Numbered from the stretch's first letter, positions 1 to 10,685 are shown. The stretch: DNA of 64,000 nucleotides from Hemicordylus capensis (GCF_027244095.1 NC_069658.1:421316687-421380686), one strand, 5' to 3'. Made by a program: numbers and translations. Notes: a model not told the origin generated them from the letters alone.

Positions 1-689
1 AAAGAAGCAGATGAAACAGTGGACCACCTAATCAACTGTTGTAAAAAGATCGCACAGACTGACTACAAACAAAGGCATGACAAGATAGCAGGGATGATAC
101 ACTGGAACATCTGCAAAAAATACAAGCTACCTGTAGCCAAAAATTGGTGGGACCATAAAATTGAAAAAGTTGTAGAAAATGAAGATGTAAAAATATTATG
201 GGAATTCCGACTACAAACAGACAAACATCTGCCACACAATACGCCAGATATAACTGTAGTCGAGAAGAAAGAAAAACAGGTTAAAATAATCGGCATAGCA
301 ATACCAGGTGATAGCAGAATAGAAGAAAAAGAAATAGAAAAAATCACAAAATCTACAAATTTACCAATTGTAAATTGAAAGGCTGTGGCAGAAGAAGACC
401 AAAATAATCCCACTAGTAATTGGTGCCCTAGGTGCAATTCCAAAACAACTTGAAGAGCACCTCAACACCATAGGGGCCACAGAAATCACCATTGGCCAAT
501 TACAAAAAGCAACTTTACTGGGAACAGCCTATATTCTACAACGATATCTATAACAACAACAACAATAATATTGATAATAAAATCCAGCCATCCCAGGTCC
601 TTGGGAAGGACTTGATGTCTGGATAAAACAAACCAGTCAATAACACCTGTCTGATTGTGTAAACAAGAAATAATAATAAATAAATACTA
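1..689 (+). mobile_element. R4/Dong-type LINE, 3' end with REL endonuclease domain
   Basis: A non-LTR retrotransposon fragment cut by the left edge of the window. The frame at 19-378 shows a C/H-rich stretch (CC at residues 7-8, RHD at 19-21, HW at 28-29) and then PD at 76-77 in HNTPDI. This is the layout of the restriction-like endonuclease at the C-terminus of R2/R4 LINEs. The family usually has a second acidic residue in a strand like IIDIAVPGD; here it reads IIGIAIPGD (Gly 92), so the nuclease was probably dead. The C-terminal coding resumes in another frame after about 360-370 and ends at TAA 551-553, so there is one frameshift. A 3' UTR with CAA and TAA repeats follows. Assignment to R4/Dong rather than R2 rests on my memory of lizard R4 proteins. 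Confidence 0.75.
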
Positions 690-930
690 TATTTATATAC
701 CACTCTTCAACCAAAGTTCTCAAGGTGGTTTACATAGAAAAATAAATAATACATAAATAAGATGGTACCCTGTCCCCAAAGGGCTCACTATCTAAAATAA
801 AACAAGGTTGACCCCAGCCACTGGAGGGATGCTGTTCTGGGGATGGATAGGACCAGTTGCTTTCCCCCTGCTAAATAAAGAGTATCATCACTTTAAAGAG
901 ATGCCTCTTTACTCAGTTAGCAAAGCAGTG
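690..930 (-). repeat. Dispersed SINE/LINE-tail repeat, minus orientation
   Basis: Read on the minus strand this runs from a CTTTATTTAGCAGG motif, through TTTTAGATAGTGAGCCCTTT, to a tail ending in GTGGTATATAAATA and an A/T simple repeat. Clearly related copies lie at 24468-24690 (minus) and, split by another element, at 14078-15035 (plus). The tail resembles the 3' ends of L2/CR1-mobilised elements. I cannot name the family. Confidence 0.6.
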
Positions 931-1661
931 AGTTAGTTAGCAGTGAATCCTGCCCTGCCCCCCCGTTTTTGGACTTTCCTCCCCTTGTTTGTCCTTTAAA
1001 AATGATTTTTTCCTGGCTGGCTGTCCTTTAAATCCCCCCTTGCAATGAGAGAGTGGGGCCCTATTTTCCTCCTGCTGCTAGCCCAGCTAGCCAGCCAGCT
1101 AGCCGGACAGCTAGCCAGCTCCTCTTGCTGCTAGACCAGCCTGCCAGGCAATGGCCTGGGGCCTCTGGCCCATTTTTTGCTTTTTTGTGTCCCCACATTT
1201 TTTGCAACCAGGCAATAGGTTGTGCTCTCTCTGGCCTGCCTGTTGCTGGGCCTTTGGCCTATGTTTGGATTTTTTTTAAAAAAAAATGTGTTTTTTATTC
1301 TTGAACCAGGTGCTTCCAGATTTTTTGTTAATTATTATTGAAGCATGTTGCCCACACTCTACATGGACAGTAGCAGCTGAGTCTTGGCGGGGTAATCAGC
1401 AGGGCCAAGGGGCCCAGGGCTAGTCCCTAGGCTCTGTGCTGCTCCATTTTTCTTGGGGATTTTTAAGCAGCGTGGTGGACCTTCCTGAGAGATACTTTTT
1501 TAAGAAGCGGGGTCAGGCATCTCTCTCTCCCTCTCCCTCTCTCCCTTGCATTTTTAAATTTTCATTTTTTGGTGGGGAATGGGTGACCCACCTGCAGGCC
1601 ATCACCCCCCACCCCAGCAGCTAGCAACTGGGGAAGAAGACTCCATGACTATGGAGGTGTA
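931..1661. other. No gene; short CAGCTAGC-rich tandem stretch
   Basis: No convincing coding or RNA gene. Positions 1079-1125 are an irregular tandem of AGCCAGCTAGCC-like units, and 1265-1300 and 1520-1545 are T-rich or CT-rich tracts. The short open frames here are low complexity. Confidence 0.5.
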
Positions 1662-1860
1662 GGTTTTAGGCTCGTGCATTTCGACTCGGGCACAAATCGA
1701 TTTGTGCCCAAAAATGGCAATTTCGGATGATTTGTCTACAAATAAAAACCAGAATTAGACCTCCGATAATTTTCGTTTACAAACTGAAATGGCCTCCTCT
1801 CGGATCCGAATTTTGTTTACTTCAGAAAACAATTGTCCTTTTTGTCTCTCCACACAGATT
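1662..1860. repeat. Possible hAT-type non-autonomous element fragment
   Basis: The left edge TTTTAGGCTCGTGCATTTCG resembles the TAGGGATGTGCA terminus of the better preserved elements at 11874-12613 and 45648-46051. A self-complementary interior follows (AAATCGATTT, AAATTTTCG-like words). I found no matching right end or target duplication, so this is tentative. Confidence 0.3.
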
Positions 1861-2865
1861 CCAGCAGCAACTGACTGAGTGTTTATCAGAAGGATTAGCA
1901 TAGCAGAAGATAAGATATGCAAAAAGGGACAGCTTCTGAAGACATTTCTTTGGTCAAGGGATATTTAGTTAAGAGAAATGAGCTGTATTGTGATGCAATT
2001 TTGTGCTGAGAATGAAATGATTAAGCTGAGAGCAGCAAATTCATTGTCAACTTTAAGTAACAATATCCAGAGCTTCCCACTCTGTCTGGGGGGGCTGCTG
2101 GGAGCGCCAGGAGGAGAGACTTCTTACAGCTTTGCCCCCCGCTTTTCTCCCTCTTTATTATTTTGTGTGTAATGATTAAGTTTCCACATGCCCTGTCCTG
2201 TTTGCATTTAAAATATTTAAGCCCTTGCAGAAAACAAAACAAAATGCCAGCAAGGACACCGCCTGCAAGCCTCTTTCAAGGTATATGGGAGGCACAAGCT
2301 ATTATGCTTGTTTAAAGCAAAAAGTATACACTTGCTATTAACACACTGAGAAGTATATCAGTGGAATATGGGGAGGGTGAGGGTTTGGGAGGTAACATGA
2401 TACAGGAAGACATCCCGATTGACAGATTTTTAAATTTCAGATTTGCATTGGAAAGGAAACTAGTTGGAGTTTAGACACAGCTGCCTTTATTGAGTTGATG
2501 GCTCTATTTCCCATTTCCAGAAAGAGAGAACTGAGTTTGCACCAGGAATATATATGCTGGTGTAGGGCACCATTTTCTCCTTACTGCTGCATGTGTGGGT
2601 GAAGAGAGAGCTCCATTCATTGCCTGTTCCATCATCCTTTGCCCCATCCTCCACCATTGACTCTACTTTCCCAGGGGAGCTGCCATTCTCCAGGATTTAT
2701 GCCCTTCCTTAGCCTCGCTGACCAGCCTGCTGCTTCTCCTGTGTGTTCAGCCTTTTTAAAAAAAGGCTTGATGTTGGAATGAAGGTTACGAATGTGAAAT
2801 ATTAAAAAAATAAACATTGTGATGCCTGCTGATGCTGATAATGTGATGATAGTAAATGCAATGCT
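1861..2865. other. No recognisable feature
   Basis: AT-rich sequence with no frame longer than about 75 codons, no SINE promoter boxes and no repeat that I could match elsewhere in the window. Confidence 0.5.
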
Positions 2866-3060
2866 TTGCTAGCGTGGTGTAGTGGTTAGAGTGCTGGACT
2901 AGGACTGAGGAGACCCGAGTTCAAATCCCCATGCAGCCATGAGACTTGCTGGGTGACTCTGGGCCAGTCACTTCTCTCTCAGCCTAACCTACTTCACAGA
3001 GTTGTTGTGAGGAAAAGTATGTAGTACACTGCTCTGGGCTCCTTGGAGGAAGAGCGGGAA

Positions 3061-3099
<39 letters not shown>

Positions 3100-3100
3100 A
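2866..3100 (+). mobile_element. Sauria-type tRNA-derived SINE
   Basis: Pol III A box around 2873-2885 (TGGTGTAGTGG) and B box around 2917-2927 (GAGTTCAAATC). The unrelated body then carries GGGCCAGTCACTTCTCTCTC, the 3' tail carries GCTCCTTGGAGGAAGAGCGG, and a (TAAA)n run closes it. Other copies lie at 6763 (plus), 48271 (minus) and 60935 (plus). Sauria SINEs are known to share their tail with the RTE/BovB LINE, a relic of which is at 17985-18640. Confidence 0.85.
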
Positions 3101-3152
3101 ATGTCTGCTGTATGAGTCTTTTCTTTTTATTTCTCCAAAAAAAAAAAGAAGC

Positions 3153-3290
3153 ACTCTGTGACTGACTAAAGCAGCAGCACAGAGAGACGGACATGCATGC
3201 ACCAACCTACCCCAAAGGACTCTGTGACTTGATTGACTAAAGCAGCAGCACAGATAGAAGCACATGTGCCCACCCACCCCAACCTTCCAC
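3153..3290. repeat. Two-copy tandem repeat, 66-bp period
   Basis: ACTCTGTGACT begins at 3153 and again at 3219. Both units continue through GACTAAAGCAGCAGCACAGA and a CCCACC-rich end. The copies differ by several substitutions and small indels. No function is evident. Confidence 0.6.
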
Positions 3291-3405
3291 CACCACCAGC
3301 GGTGGCCATTGATGAGCTTGATGCTACTGGTGCCCCCTCACAAACATCTGCCACTCAGACTTTGAGAGCAGCACATAGCTTTAGGCCACAGCACAAACCC
3401 AACAT

Positions 3406-3541
3406 CAGGGCTGCTCAACTTTGGCCCTCCTTCAGATGTTGGCCTACAACTCCCATAATCCCTGGCTATTGGCCACTGTGTTTGGGGATTATGGGAGTTG
3501 TAGTCCAAAAACAGCTGGGGCGCTGAAGTTCAGCAGGCCTG
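3406..3541. mobile_element. Palindromic hAT-type MITE (CAGGGCTGCTCAACTTTGG family)
   Basis: A 136-bp element with ends CAGGGCTGCTCAACTT and an imperfect complement closing in CAGGCCTG. The inner arms, CTACAACTCCCATAATCC and GGATTATGGGAGTTGTAGTC, are near perfect complements around a short centre, so the whole unit can fold. A relative lies at 61047-61544. The flanking octamers match weakly (about 5 of 8). Confidence 0.7.
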
Positions 3542-4101
3542 CCCTAAACCCTCTCCAGCCCTCTCACAGAGCACACAGCTACGCACACACAGGTATAACC
3601 AGCTAATTTTCACCCACCCATGTCTAGCAGACAGTAATATATAATGAGGATTGAATCATATAGTGAGTTGCTGCATCATCAGGGGTTTTTTGGGGTTTTT
3701 TTTTGGAAATATTGCTTGAAACCACAAATGGGTGGTGCTGCTGCGCTGGGGTGCCACAGGCTCTGAACTGCCGCAAAATGCCCAAATAACGGTGCCAAAG
3801 AAAAAATTGAGTGCCGTTGTTAATCAGTCTTCACTCTTTCAACTTGTTTATGTGAGAGTATGTTGTTTTGTATTCTTGCCATTCCCTGCTTCACCCGCAT
3901 CACATGTTCTGGAAGTCTCAGTCCCTGTCTGTGGATGACAAATGCTTGGGTGGGGAAGGGAGGGAAGGGCGCACTTGATCCTGCTGTTGGCTATTAGTCT
4001 TCTGTGCATATGATGCCTGCTTCGGAAACCTGGCTCTTTGCAAAGCTCTGCTGTTGTTGTTGATGTGTGTGCTGCCTAGTGATGTTCTTTGTGGCAGAAC
4101 T
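3542..4101. other. No gene seen
   Basis: Mixed unique-looking sequence. Several overlapping minus-strand open frames reach in from the tandem/hairpin element to the right and are not genes. Confidence 0.45.
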
Positions 4102-5400
4102 GGGGCATAAAGGGGTCTGCTGGGGCAGAACAGTGGGTTGGGTGGAAGTGCCCCAAGGGGTGCCTGCCACAACCCAGACTCCCATGGAATTGGCTGCTTT
4201 CTTAGGAATTGTGAAAGTTGGAGTGCCTTTGGGGCAGAAAGGGGTCTGCTGGGGCAGAATGGTGGGTTGGGTGGAAGTGCCCCAAGGGGTGCCTGCCACA
4301 ACCCAGACTCCCATGGAATTGGCCTAAGGGCTGCTTTCTTAGGAATTGTCAGTATTGGAGTGTCTTTGGAGCAGGTTTGGGGCAGAAAGGGGTCTGCTGG
4401 GGCAGAACAGTGGGTTGGGTGGAAGTGCCCAAAGGGGTGCCTGCCACAACCCAGATTCCAATGGAATAGGGCAAAGTGCTGATTTTTTTGTGATTTGGGC
4501 AAGTTTGTCTTTAAGCTTTTCCCCTGGAAGGAATAATGGTGGTTTCAGCAGCCCCATGACTGCACTTGGGGGGCACTGGTGTGGTGCTGAGTGAGTGGTG
4601 GTGTAGTGCACAGAGGGTGCCAACCACCCCCTTGGATTGCTAACCCATTGGGGTACTGGGCTTTGTTGCTTCTGAGGTGTTGAGTTTAGATTTTCTGGTA
4701 ACAAATGAGATTTTTAATGAAAAACCATGAATCCACTCTCATATGCTACCAGATAATCTACACTCAGAACACCTCTGGAACAACAAAACCCTGTACTTCA
4801 TGGGTTAGCAACCCATGTGGGTGGTTGGCTCCCTATGTGCACTACACCACCACTTCTCTGCCCCGCCCTCAGTGCCCCCCAAGTGGAGTTACGGGACTGC
4901 TGAAACCTCCATTATACCCTATGAGGAAAATCTGAAAGACGCGTAACTTCATTAATTCTTTAAAAATCAGCCCTTTGCCAAATTCCTCTGAAAAAATTGT
5001 GGTAGCTTCCTTGCACCAACTGGGCACTACCACCAACCACACTCCATTATGGGCCACCCCTTTCCCCGCCACATGAAGCTATACTTTCCCTGAAACCTCC
5101 ATTTTGCCCCGTGAGGAAAATTTGAAAGACGTGCAAACTTCAAAAATTCACCAAAAATCAGCTGTTTGCCCAATTCCTTTGAAATTTTTGTGGGAGCTTC
5201 CACTCATTGAACACTACAACCCCCACCCACTCTTTTGGCCATGTGACCTATTTTTAAATCTGAATTAATTCTGATTAATTCGGATACAAAACAAAACTGG
5301 GGTGATTCAGAAGGCTTAATTCTGGACAAAATACAAAATGGGGTTGATTCAGACTTGGTACAAATTGAAACAGAAAAAAAATACATAATGCACAACCCTA
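4102..5400. mobile_element. Large hairpin DNA element with internal tandem units
   Basis: Three direct units start at GGGGC 4102, 4231 and 4379 (periods 129 and 148), each with AGGGGTCTGCTGGGGCAGAA. From about 4400 the sequence runs into a long inverted repeat: 4468-4700 pairs with about 4715-4985 (for example GGTTTCAGCAG at 4543 with CTGCTGAAACC at 4898), and the pairing continues outward into the units. The right end reads GCACAACCCTA at 5390-5400, matching the TAGGGNTGTGCA terminus of the hAT-like family here. I could not find the left terminus. The open frames across it, up to 194 codons, are by-products. Confidence 0.6.
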
Positions 5401-5514
5401 GTATGTTGGGGGGGGTTATTACCCCTTTACCCCTTAGCTTTTGATTTAAATAGGGCCTCATGTTTGGTTTGTGGGGAAGTACTTTGTATTTTGTATTTTG
5501 CTATTCTGTGCTGC

Positions 5515-5740
5515 TGCTTTTTCTGCTGCTGCTGCTGCTGCTGCTTCTTCTTCTTCTTCTTCTTCTTCTTCTTCTTCTTCTTCTTCTTCTTCTTCTTCTT
5601 CTTCTTCTTCTTCCTCTACTTTTTCTTGTTCTTCTTCTTCTTCCTCTTTCTCTTCTTCTTCTTCTTCCTCTTCCTCTTCTTCTTCTTCTTCTTCCTCTTT
5701 CTCTTCTTCTTCCTCTTCCTCTTCCTCTTCTTCTTCACAG
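5515..5740. repeat. CTG then CTT/CCT compound microsatellite
   Basis: A (CTG)n run at about 5522-5542 passes into a long, nearly pure (CTT)n, then a degenerating CTT/CCT mix to 5740. All three plus-strand frames are open as poly-Leu, poly-Phe or poly-Ser and are not genes. On the minus strand it is an (AAG)n purine tract able to form a triplex. Confidence 0.95.
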
Positions 5741-6399
5741 ATTTTTCCTTTTCAGGTCCCCCTTTAGTTTTATTGAATTTTTAAATTGTGTGTTGCAGGG
5801 TGGTGTGGGTGGGTTTTGCATAGAGTGCTAGGTTCTTTATCTTACTTTTTTAAAAAATTAAGCCCCAGGGTGAAGGAAGGCTTGACCTTACATGTCTGAA
5901 ACATGGGTTCCAAAGAAGTCTCGGCAGGCAGAAGGAGGGGTGGCCAACATGCTGGTGGGGGAGGTAGGGGGTGAGGTAGCAGAGAAGGCAGGAGAGGGTG
6001 CCGCAGTTGCCTGTTCCTGAATTTTTGCCCCCAGCGAGGTGGTTTACAGGCTCTGCTGGTCCTGGTGCACCGCCAGAGCTGCCGCCACACCTGGCAGTCC
6101 TGGGGGATAACACTCACTTGCCAGGGAATCTGATTTTTCTGTGGTGGGGGTGGAAGGCTTGGGCTCAATTGCTGCTAGTGCAGCCAGACTGTCCCTCCTT
6201 CTCGTGCCCACACCCAACACTCATCTCACCACTCAGTAAAGCCCCCGCCATCTAAGTTGCCCAGACCTCTTCTGGGTCCTTTGGGACCTAGTCAGACTCC
6301 AAGGAGGGGTCTGCGGTGGAACAGGACCCTTCTCCTCCTGGCCCTTCCCAGGTGGAGGCTGGTGAGATGGGTGGTGGCAGTGAGTAGCCCCAGTAGAGC
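5741..6399. other. Gene-free; possible 5' flank of the hAT relic
   Basis: GC-moderate sequence with no recognised domain. It precedes a decayed hAT transposase in the same orientation and may hold its upstream part, but I could not identify a terminal repeat. Confidence 0.35.
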
Positions 6400-6762
6400 C
6401 GCCGCCACCAAAGTGATCGAAGACATTGGAGACCTCAAGCAACATTTGGAAGCACTTTGAGATCCCTCACTTCCTGTGGAAGTAGAAGCACTTCCTGTGT
6501 CCACTGCAAAGCACAGGACAGCAGGGGGAAGGATGTTAAGAGTCTGAGGATGACGTTGATGTGGCAACACCTCTGGCACCATCGCACAGATGACCTTTCC
6601 ACTTCTGACAGCGTTAGTGTACATAGTGCTGTGCCTGAGGCTAGCGCTGGCAAAGCGCTGCGTGAACCTGCTTCTTCGCAGAAGCAGGGGTCACTGCCTG
6701 TCAAGCAGTGGGCACAGGCATCAGGCAGCAAGTATCATGGTCAGACTGACCCACTTCTTAGA

Positions 6763-7003
6763 GAGCCAGCGTGGTGTAGTGGTTAGAGTGCTGGACTAGG
6801 ACCAGGGAGACCCGAGTTCAAATCCCCATTCAGCCATGAGACTAGCTGGGTGACTCTGGGCCAGTCATTTCTCTCTCAGCCTAACCTACTTCACAGCACT
6901 GTTGTGAAGAGAAACCTAAGTATGTAGTACACCGCTCTGGGCTCCTTGGAGGAAGAGTGGGATATAAATGTAATAAATGAATGAATGAATGAATGAATGA
7001 ATC
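6763..7003 (+). mobile_element. Sauria-type SINE inserted in the hAT relic
   Basis: GAGCCAGCGTGGTGTAGTGG start, GAGTTCAAATCCCC B box, GGCTCCTTGGAGGAAGAGTG tail and (GAAT)n end. It separates the BED-finger part of the hAT frame from the DDQ-motif part, so it inserted after the transposon. TCTTA at the left edge and TCTTG at the right edge may be the target duplication. Confidence 0.85.
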
Positions 7004-7136
7004 TTGTGACCAGGCTCATAAGCAAAATGATGGGAATGGATGACCAGCTATTCCAAATGATGGAGAATGCTGGCTTATGATGGCTACTCCAGGTGCTCAC
7101 TCCCAGCTACAAAATCCCCTCAAGGCCCAACTTCAG

Positions 7137-7205
7137 TTTTTATTTATTTTATTTATTTTTACATTTCTATACTGCCTTTCGTTAAAAACAACCCCAAGGC
7201 GGCAG
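7137..7205 (-). mobile_element. L2-type 3' tail fragment in the hAT relic
   Basis: An A/T simple repeat followed by the complement of a CCTTGGGG...AAAGGCAGTATAGAAATG tail, typical of L2-like LINE 3' ends in minus orientation. It interrupts the hAT frame between the PSRPNFS-like motif and the DLW motif. Confidence 0.55.
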
Positions 7206-7744
7206 TTGGATGATGCCCCTCCCATACAGGCAATGCATGGAGCTTGTGTCAGGCATGCTGTGTGCAGCAGGGCCCGGCACCAGCGTACATTTCATGAATG
7301 ATCTTTGGAACCATGTCAGTGGAATGCATGCTGCTTTCCTGTTCCTCACTGCTCACTGGTGGGGCTGGAGAAAGGGGGGGCCTCCGGTGATGCTGCTGCC
7401 GTTTCCCACCCATACCATGCAATTTGGCACAGGTGGGTCGTTCTGCATGTGGAGACAATGGACATGGCTCACACCAAGGAGGAGGTGGCGGCCTTCATTG
7501 ACTACCAGACTGAGGAATGGCTAGCCGGGTTGCCAAACCTCAGGTGGGGCTTCATTGTCACAGCAATGGCTCCAATGTAACTAAGGTTGTAGAGTGGATG
7601 GAGTGTGTGAACATATGATGTATGGCCCACACACTGCATCTCACTCTAGCAACCATGAATCTACTTATATAACAACCATAAATCTACACTGCATTTAGAT
7701 TCATGGTTGCTATATAAATTCTTCAAAAGGATTCATTGTGAGAA

Positions 7745-7845
7745 ACAGTCCTAACCCTAACCCTAGAGACTAACCGCCTAGAGACTTCAGTAGTGGGTGG
7801 TATACAAACATGCACAAACAAACAAACAAACAAACACAAATCACA
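7745..7845 (+). mobile_element. L2-type 3' tail with (AAAC)n
   Basis: The tail reads ACCGCCTAGAGACTTCAGTA, then GGGTGGTATACAAACA, then (AAAC)n. The same architecture ends the L2 copies at 28030-28095 and 53930-53985. CTAACCCTAACCCTA just upstream is only two telomere-like units. Confidence 0.55.
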
Positions 7846-7889
7846 CACCACAGAAGTCAAAAATCCCTAAAAAACAATAAACTGAGTAC

Positions 7890-8345
7890 CCCACTGGCTT
7901 GTGTCTTGGGGATGGGGGGGAAGTTAGCACCCTATGTGCCCTATCCCCAAACCCACTTGGGAGTGCCTAGGCTCCACCCACAGGGAGCAATGGGGCCACC
8001 TCAAATCCCCATTATTCCCTAGGACAGAAATCATAAAATCAATAAAAAATTTAAAAATATATTAAAAATCATCTTGGTGTCCAATTGCTTTGGGGGTTGG
8101 TTGGTAGTTGGCACTCATGGCCACCTACCACCCAACCCATTATTGAACCCCTAGGTGCTTACCATAGGAAATAATGGGCCAGTTCAAGTCCCCATTATTC
8201 CCTATGGAGAACCTTTTAGAACTGGTTCGAGTTTGGTTCGAATTTGAACTGAGACACTGGTCGGTTCAACCAAACTAGAACTCAAACCTGAGTGCCCAGT
8301 TAAAGTTTGAATCAAATTCAAACCAGACCACTCCAGCCAGTTTTG
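7890..8345. repeat. Non-autonomous element related to the 4.1-5.4 kb element
   Basis: It carries the repeated theme CCCCATTATTCCCTA (twice) and CCCACTTGGGAGTGCC / CACCCAACCCATTATT, then a GGTTCGAATTTGAAC region rich in inverted words and GTTTTGTGCAC near the right end. The style matches the TAGGGNTGTGCA elements, but clean termini were not found. Confidence 0.4.
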
Positions 8346-10370
8346 TGCACAGAAAACTAGTAGAAAGAGGGCAACTAATAGAAAGAGGGGATTCTAGTAG
8401 AAACTAGTAGAAAGAGGGCATCCTTTAATGTCTTGAGACTTCTCTTCCAATGACAAGAATTAGCCAGCTAAATGTCAATTTATTTTATAATAAATAAATA
8501 ATAAAATGAATAGTAATAATAAATAATAAATACTGTAATAAAGTAAATACAGTAGCCAAATTGATCTTGGCCATGGCTATTTGAATCTCATTGTTGGCTG
8601 TTTTACATTTGCCAGTGGAACAAAATAGCACTCAAATTTTGTAAACCTACTTCTGAAAAGCACAGAGGAAAGTATCTATTGCATCTGCACTTACAGTGTG
8701 TGACAAAGGCATGCCTTATTGGAGAGTCTGTTCAAATGCAGATAAAGTGGCCTGCAGTGAATCAGTGTCCTTAGGATGTGATCAGCTTGTTTAAAAAGAG
8801 TTCAGAGTTCAGCCTATCACACTGTTTCTCCAACAGAGATAGAAGCCATGTCTGTATATTTTTCACATACAAGCCTTGAACTCTAAAATGTTTCCTCATG
8901 TCTTCTCTTGTTTCTACCATATCTAATTTGTGTGTGACAAGTACATGAGCCTTTGTTCTCCAGAACTTCCCTCTGTGTTTCACAACAGCCTAGAACCCAG
9001 GTGGGCAACACAAGACCTTCAGACCCAGAGACTGGGAGGAGAGGTGTCAAGTTTGCAAAACAGTACAGCAGAACTTTGCTACGGAGTTTTCTGACTTGCA
9101 AAGACATGGGTGTAAATTTATTTGCTGTTGTTCTGCATATGTAATTATCCTGATGTAGCTTACTAGGTAAAGGGTATGACCTGAGAATATAGTTGCCAAC
9201 ATTTTTACTATACTCTGCTCCTATGTCCTTAAGAGCAACAATCTGCAAAGATTAGTATGGTGAAAGAATGGTAGTATGATAGTACAGTGGTAGCTATTAA
9301 AATGATAGTAATCAAGGGTGACTCCGGGTGGATTGGGGGGACAAGTGCCCCTCTGACATCCGACGTGGAGGGCGTTATTTCGGGATTTGGGAGGGAGACC
9401 ACATCCCTCACGTCTGACGTCAGATTTGGGGCATGGCTAGCCGGGATCAGGGGGCCACTGCCACCACCGCACAAGGCACCAGCCTCCCTACACTATTGCT
9501 TTCCTGGTTTTCCTGAATGCCTGGGACAAATTGGAGTCAGGTGGCGGTTCCTTTTATCTCCTGATTTTGTTTTTTGTTTTTTATGAGGAGGGGATAGTAG
9601 GTTTCTTTGTTAGAAACTCTCTTTTACCCTGCCTTCACCATCACCCTATCCCCACCCTGCTGGTGTATCCAGATATCCCGCACACATACCTCCCACTTTA
9701 AAAACAGATAGATAACCAATGAATAAAACTTGGCCTAATGCTGAAGAGAGAAATTGGGGAGGGTGGGGATGGAGGATATGATCCCAAGATGCTGGATTTG
9801 AAAATATAAATAATGTTATGGCTTTTAGTAATAGGAGAAGATTGAATATTCCTAATCTGTAAAATGATTACAGGGTTTTTCCTGAGCACTGCAATGCAAT
9901 TGAATAGTGGTTGGTTTTTTTGTTGTTGTTTTTAAAGTTCAACTAACCAATGCATTTCAGTGTATTGATCACTTATTGGCAGTTGAAAATGTACACATTG
10001 CTCAAGGACATGCTGTAGATGCTTCCCTCTCTAGCCTTGGGTGTATGAAGCAAGAAAAAAACCCTCACAGCTTTCCCCTGCATTTCAGTGTTGTTTGTAG
10101 GAGGCTTTATTCAGGGCTGACTCCAGATTTCCAGGGCCCTTGGCAACTGCCCTCCATGAGCCCCCTCTGCCTCGGTGGGCCCCAAAACAACCACCCCATC
10201 ACCACCATGTGAAGGCTATGGGCACAGTGGAAGTCTCGGCAATCGGCAGTGGGCCCTCAGCAACTGCTCAACAATGCCAGCCCCTGCTGCCAACCCTGGT
10301 ATTGCAAGTTCCCTAGGCAGGTGCAGCAAGTAGTGGCCAATTGTTGCCAGTTGAGCTTCCTGACTTTCCC
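8346..10370. other. No gene; one CpG-containing repeat-like block
   Basis: 8340-8420 has irregular copies of CTAGTAGAAAGAGGG. 9300-9480 is a CpG-richer block (GACATCCGACGTGG, ACGTCTGACGTCAGAT) that looks like part of an unknown mobile element. From 10113, CAGGGCTGACTCCAGATTT resembles a hAT-type left terminus with no right end found. The rest shows nothing I can identify. Confidence 0.45.
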
Positions 10371-10374
10371 CCTA

Positions 10375-10445
10375 CTATCTATCTATCTATTCATATTCAC
10401 CGGGCCAGAAAAAAGGCTTCCGGGCCAGAAAAAAGGCTTCCAAAC
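10375..10445. repeat. (TATC)n and a 21-bp tandem pair
   Basis: A short (CTAT)n run at 10375-10390 is followed by two copies of CGGGCCAGAAAAAAGGCTTC in direct tandem (10400-10440). Confidence 0.8.
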
Positions 10446-10479
10446 TTCCCTAGCCCCATCCACACGTAATGTTCAACAT

Positions 10480-10685
10480 TCATAGAATGAGTGTACCGTG
10501 TACACAAGTACAGATCTGTACAGAGATACAGTCATTCGCATGTTATGTTGAATGCAGGTACAGCAGTACAGTTCCTATCTGTACCATGCATTTGAAGGGC
10601 CTGTATCCAGGTTCACTTTAAAATGAATCCAGGTACAATTTACAGATATCTATATACTCGTACAACATAATACCTGAACGAGGCT
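10480..10685. repeat. GTACA-rich inverted-repeat element
   Basis: Dense in GTACA/TGTAC words. Arms near 10535-10590 (ATGTTATGTTG, CAGGTACAG, CTGTACC) pair imperfectly with 10620-10680 (CCAGGTACAATTTACAG, ACAACATAAT). It looks like a palindromic MITE of unknown family. Confidence 0.45.

Larger units (their letters stand above)
6400..7680 (+). pseudogene. Decayed hAT-superfamily transposase with BED finger
   Basis: A DNA transposon relic. The frame from 6457 gives a BED zinc finger: CVHC at residues 14-17 and HLWHH at 38-42. After a SINE insertion (6763-7003), 7010-7080 encodes MMGMDDQLFQMMENAG, matching the hAT motif ALDDQPFSVVE. After a LINE-tail insertion (7137-7205), 7210-7350 gives HFMNDLWNH and FLTAHWWGW, like hAT TTDLWT and LSLTAHW. 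Then come ETMDMAHTKEE, NGSNVTKVVEW and, at about 7620-7665, CMAHTLHL (hAT C-x2-H). The parts lie in different frames, with stops between, and the acidic residue before NGSN reads Ser. It is not functional and not a domesticated gene. It could be related to the short hAT-type elements nearby, but that is not shown. Confidence 0.8.

Noticed and set aside
3918-4502. Minus-strand frame of 194 codons with repeated LWQAPLGALPPN words
   Set aside because: It reads through the 129-148 bp tandem units of a hairpin DNA element; both strands are open there because of the repeat, not selection.
5460-5831. Overlapping plus-strand frames of 98-123 codons, rich in Leu, Phe or Ser
   Set aside because: They are the three readings of one CTT/CTG microsatellite; no domain or start context.
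7750-7766. Telomere-like CTAACCCTAACCCTA
   Set aside because: Only two units, next to an L2-type tail; too short for an interstitial telomere tract.
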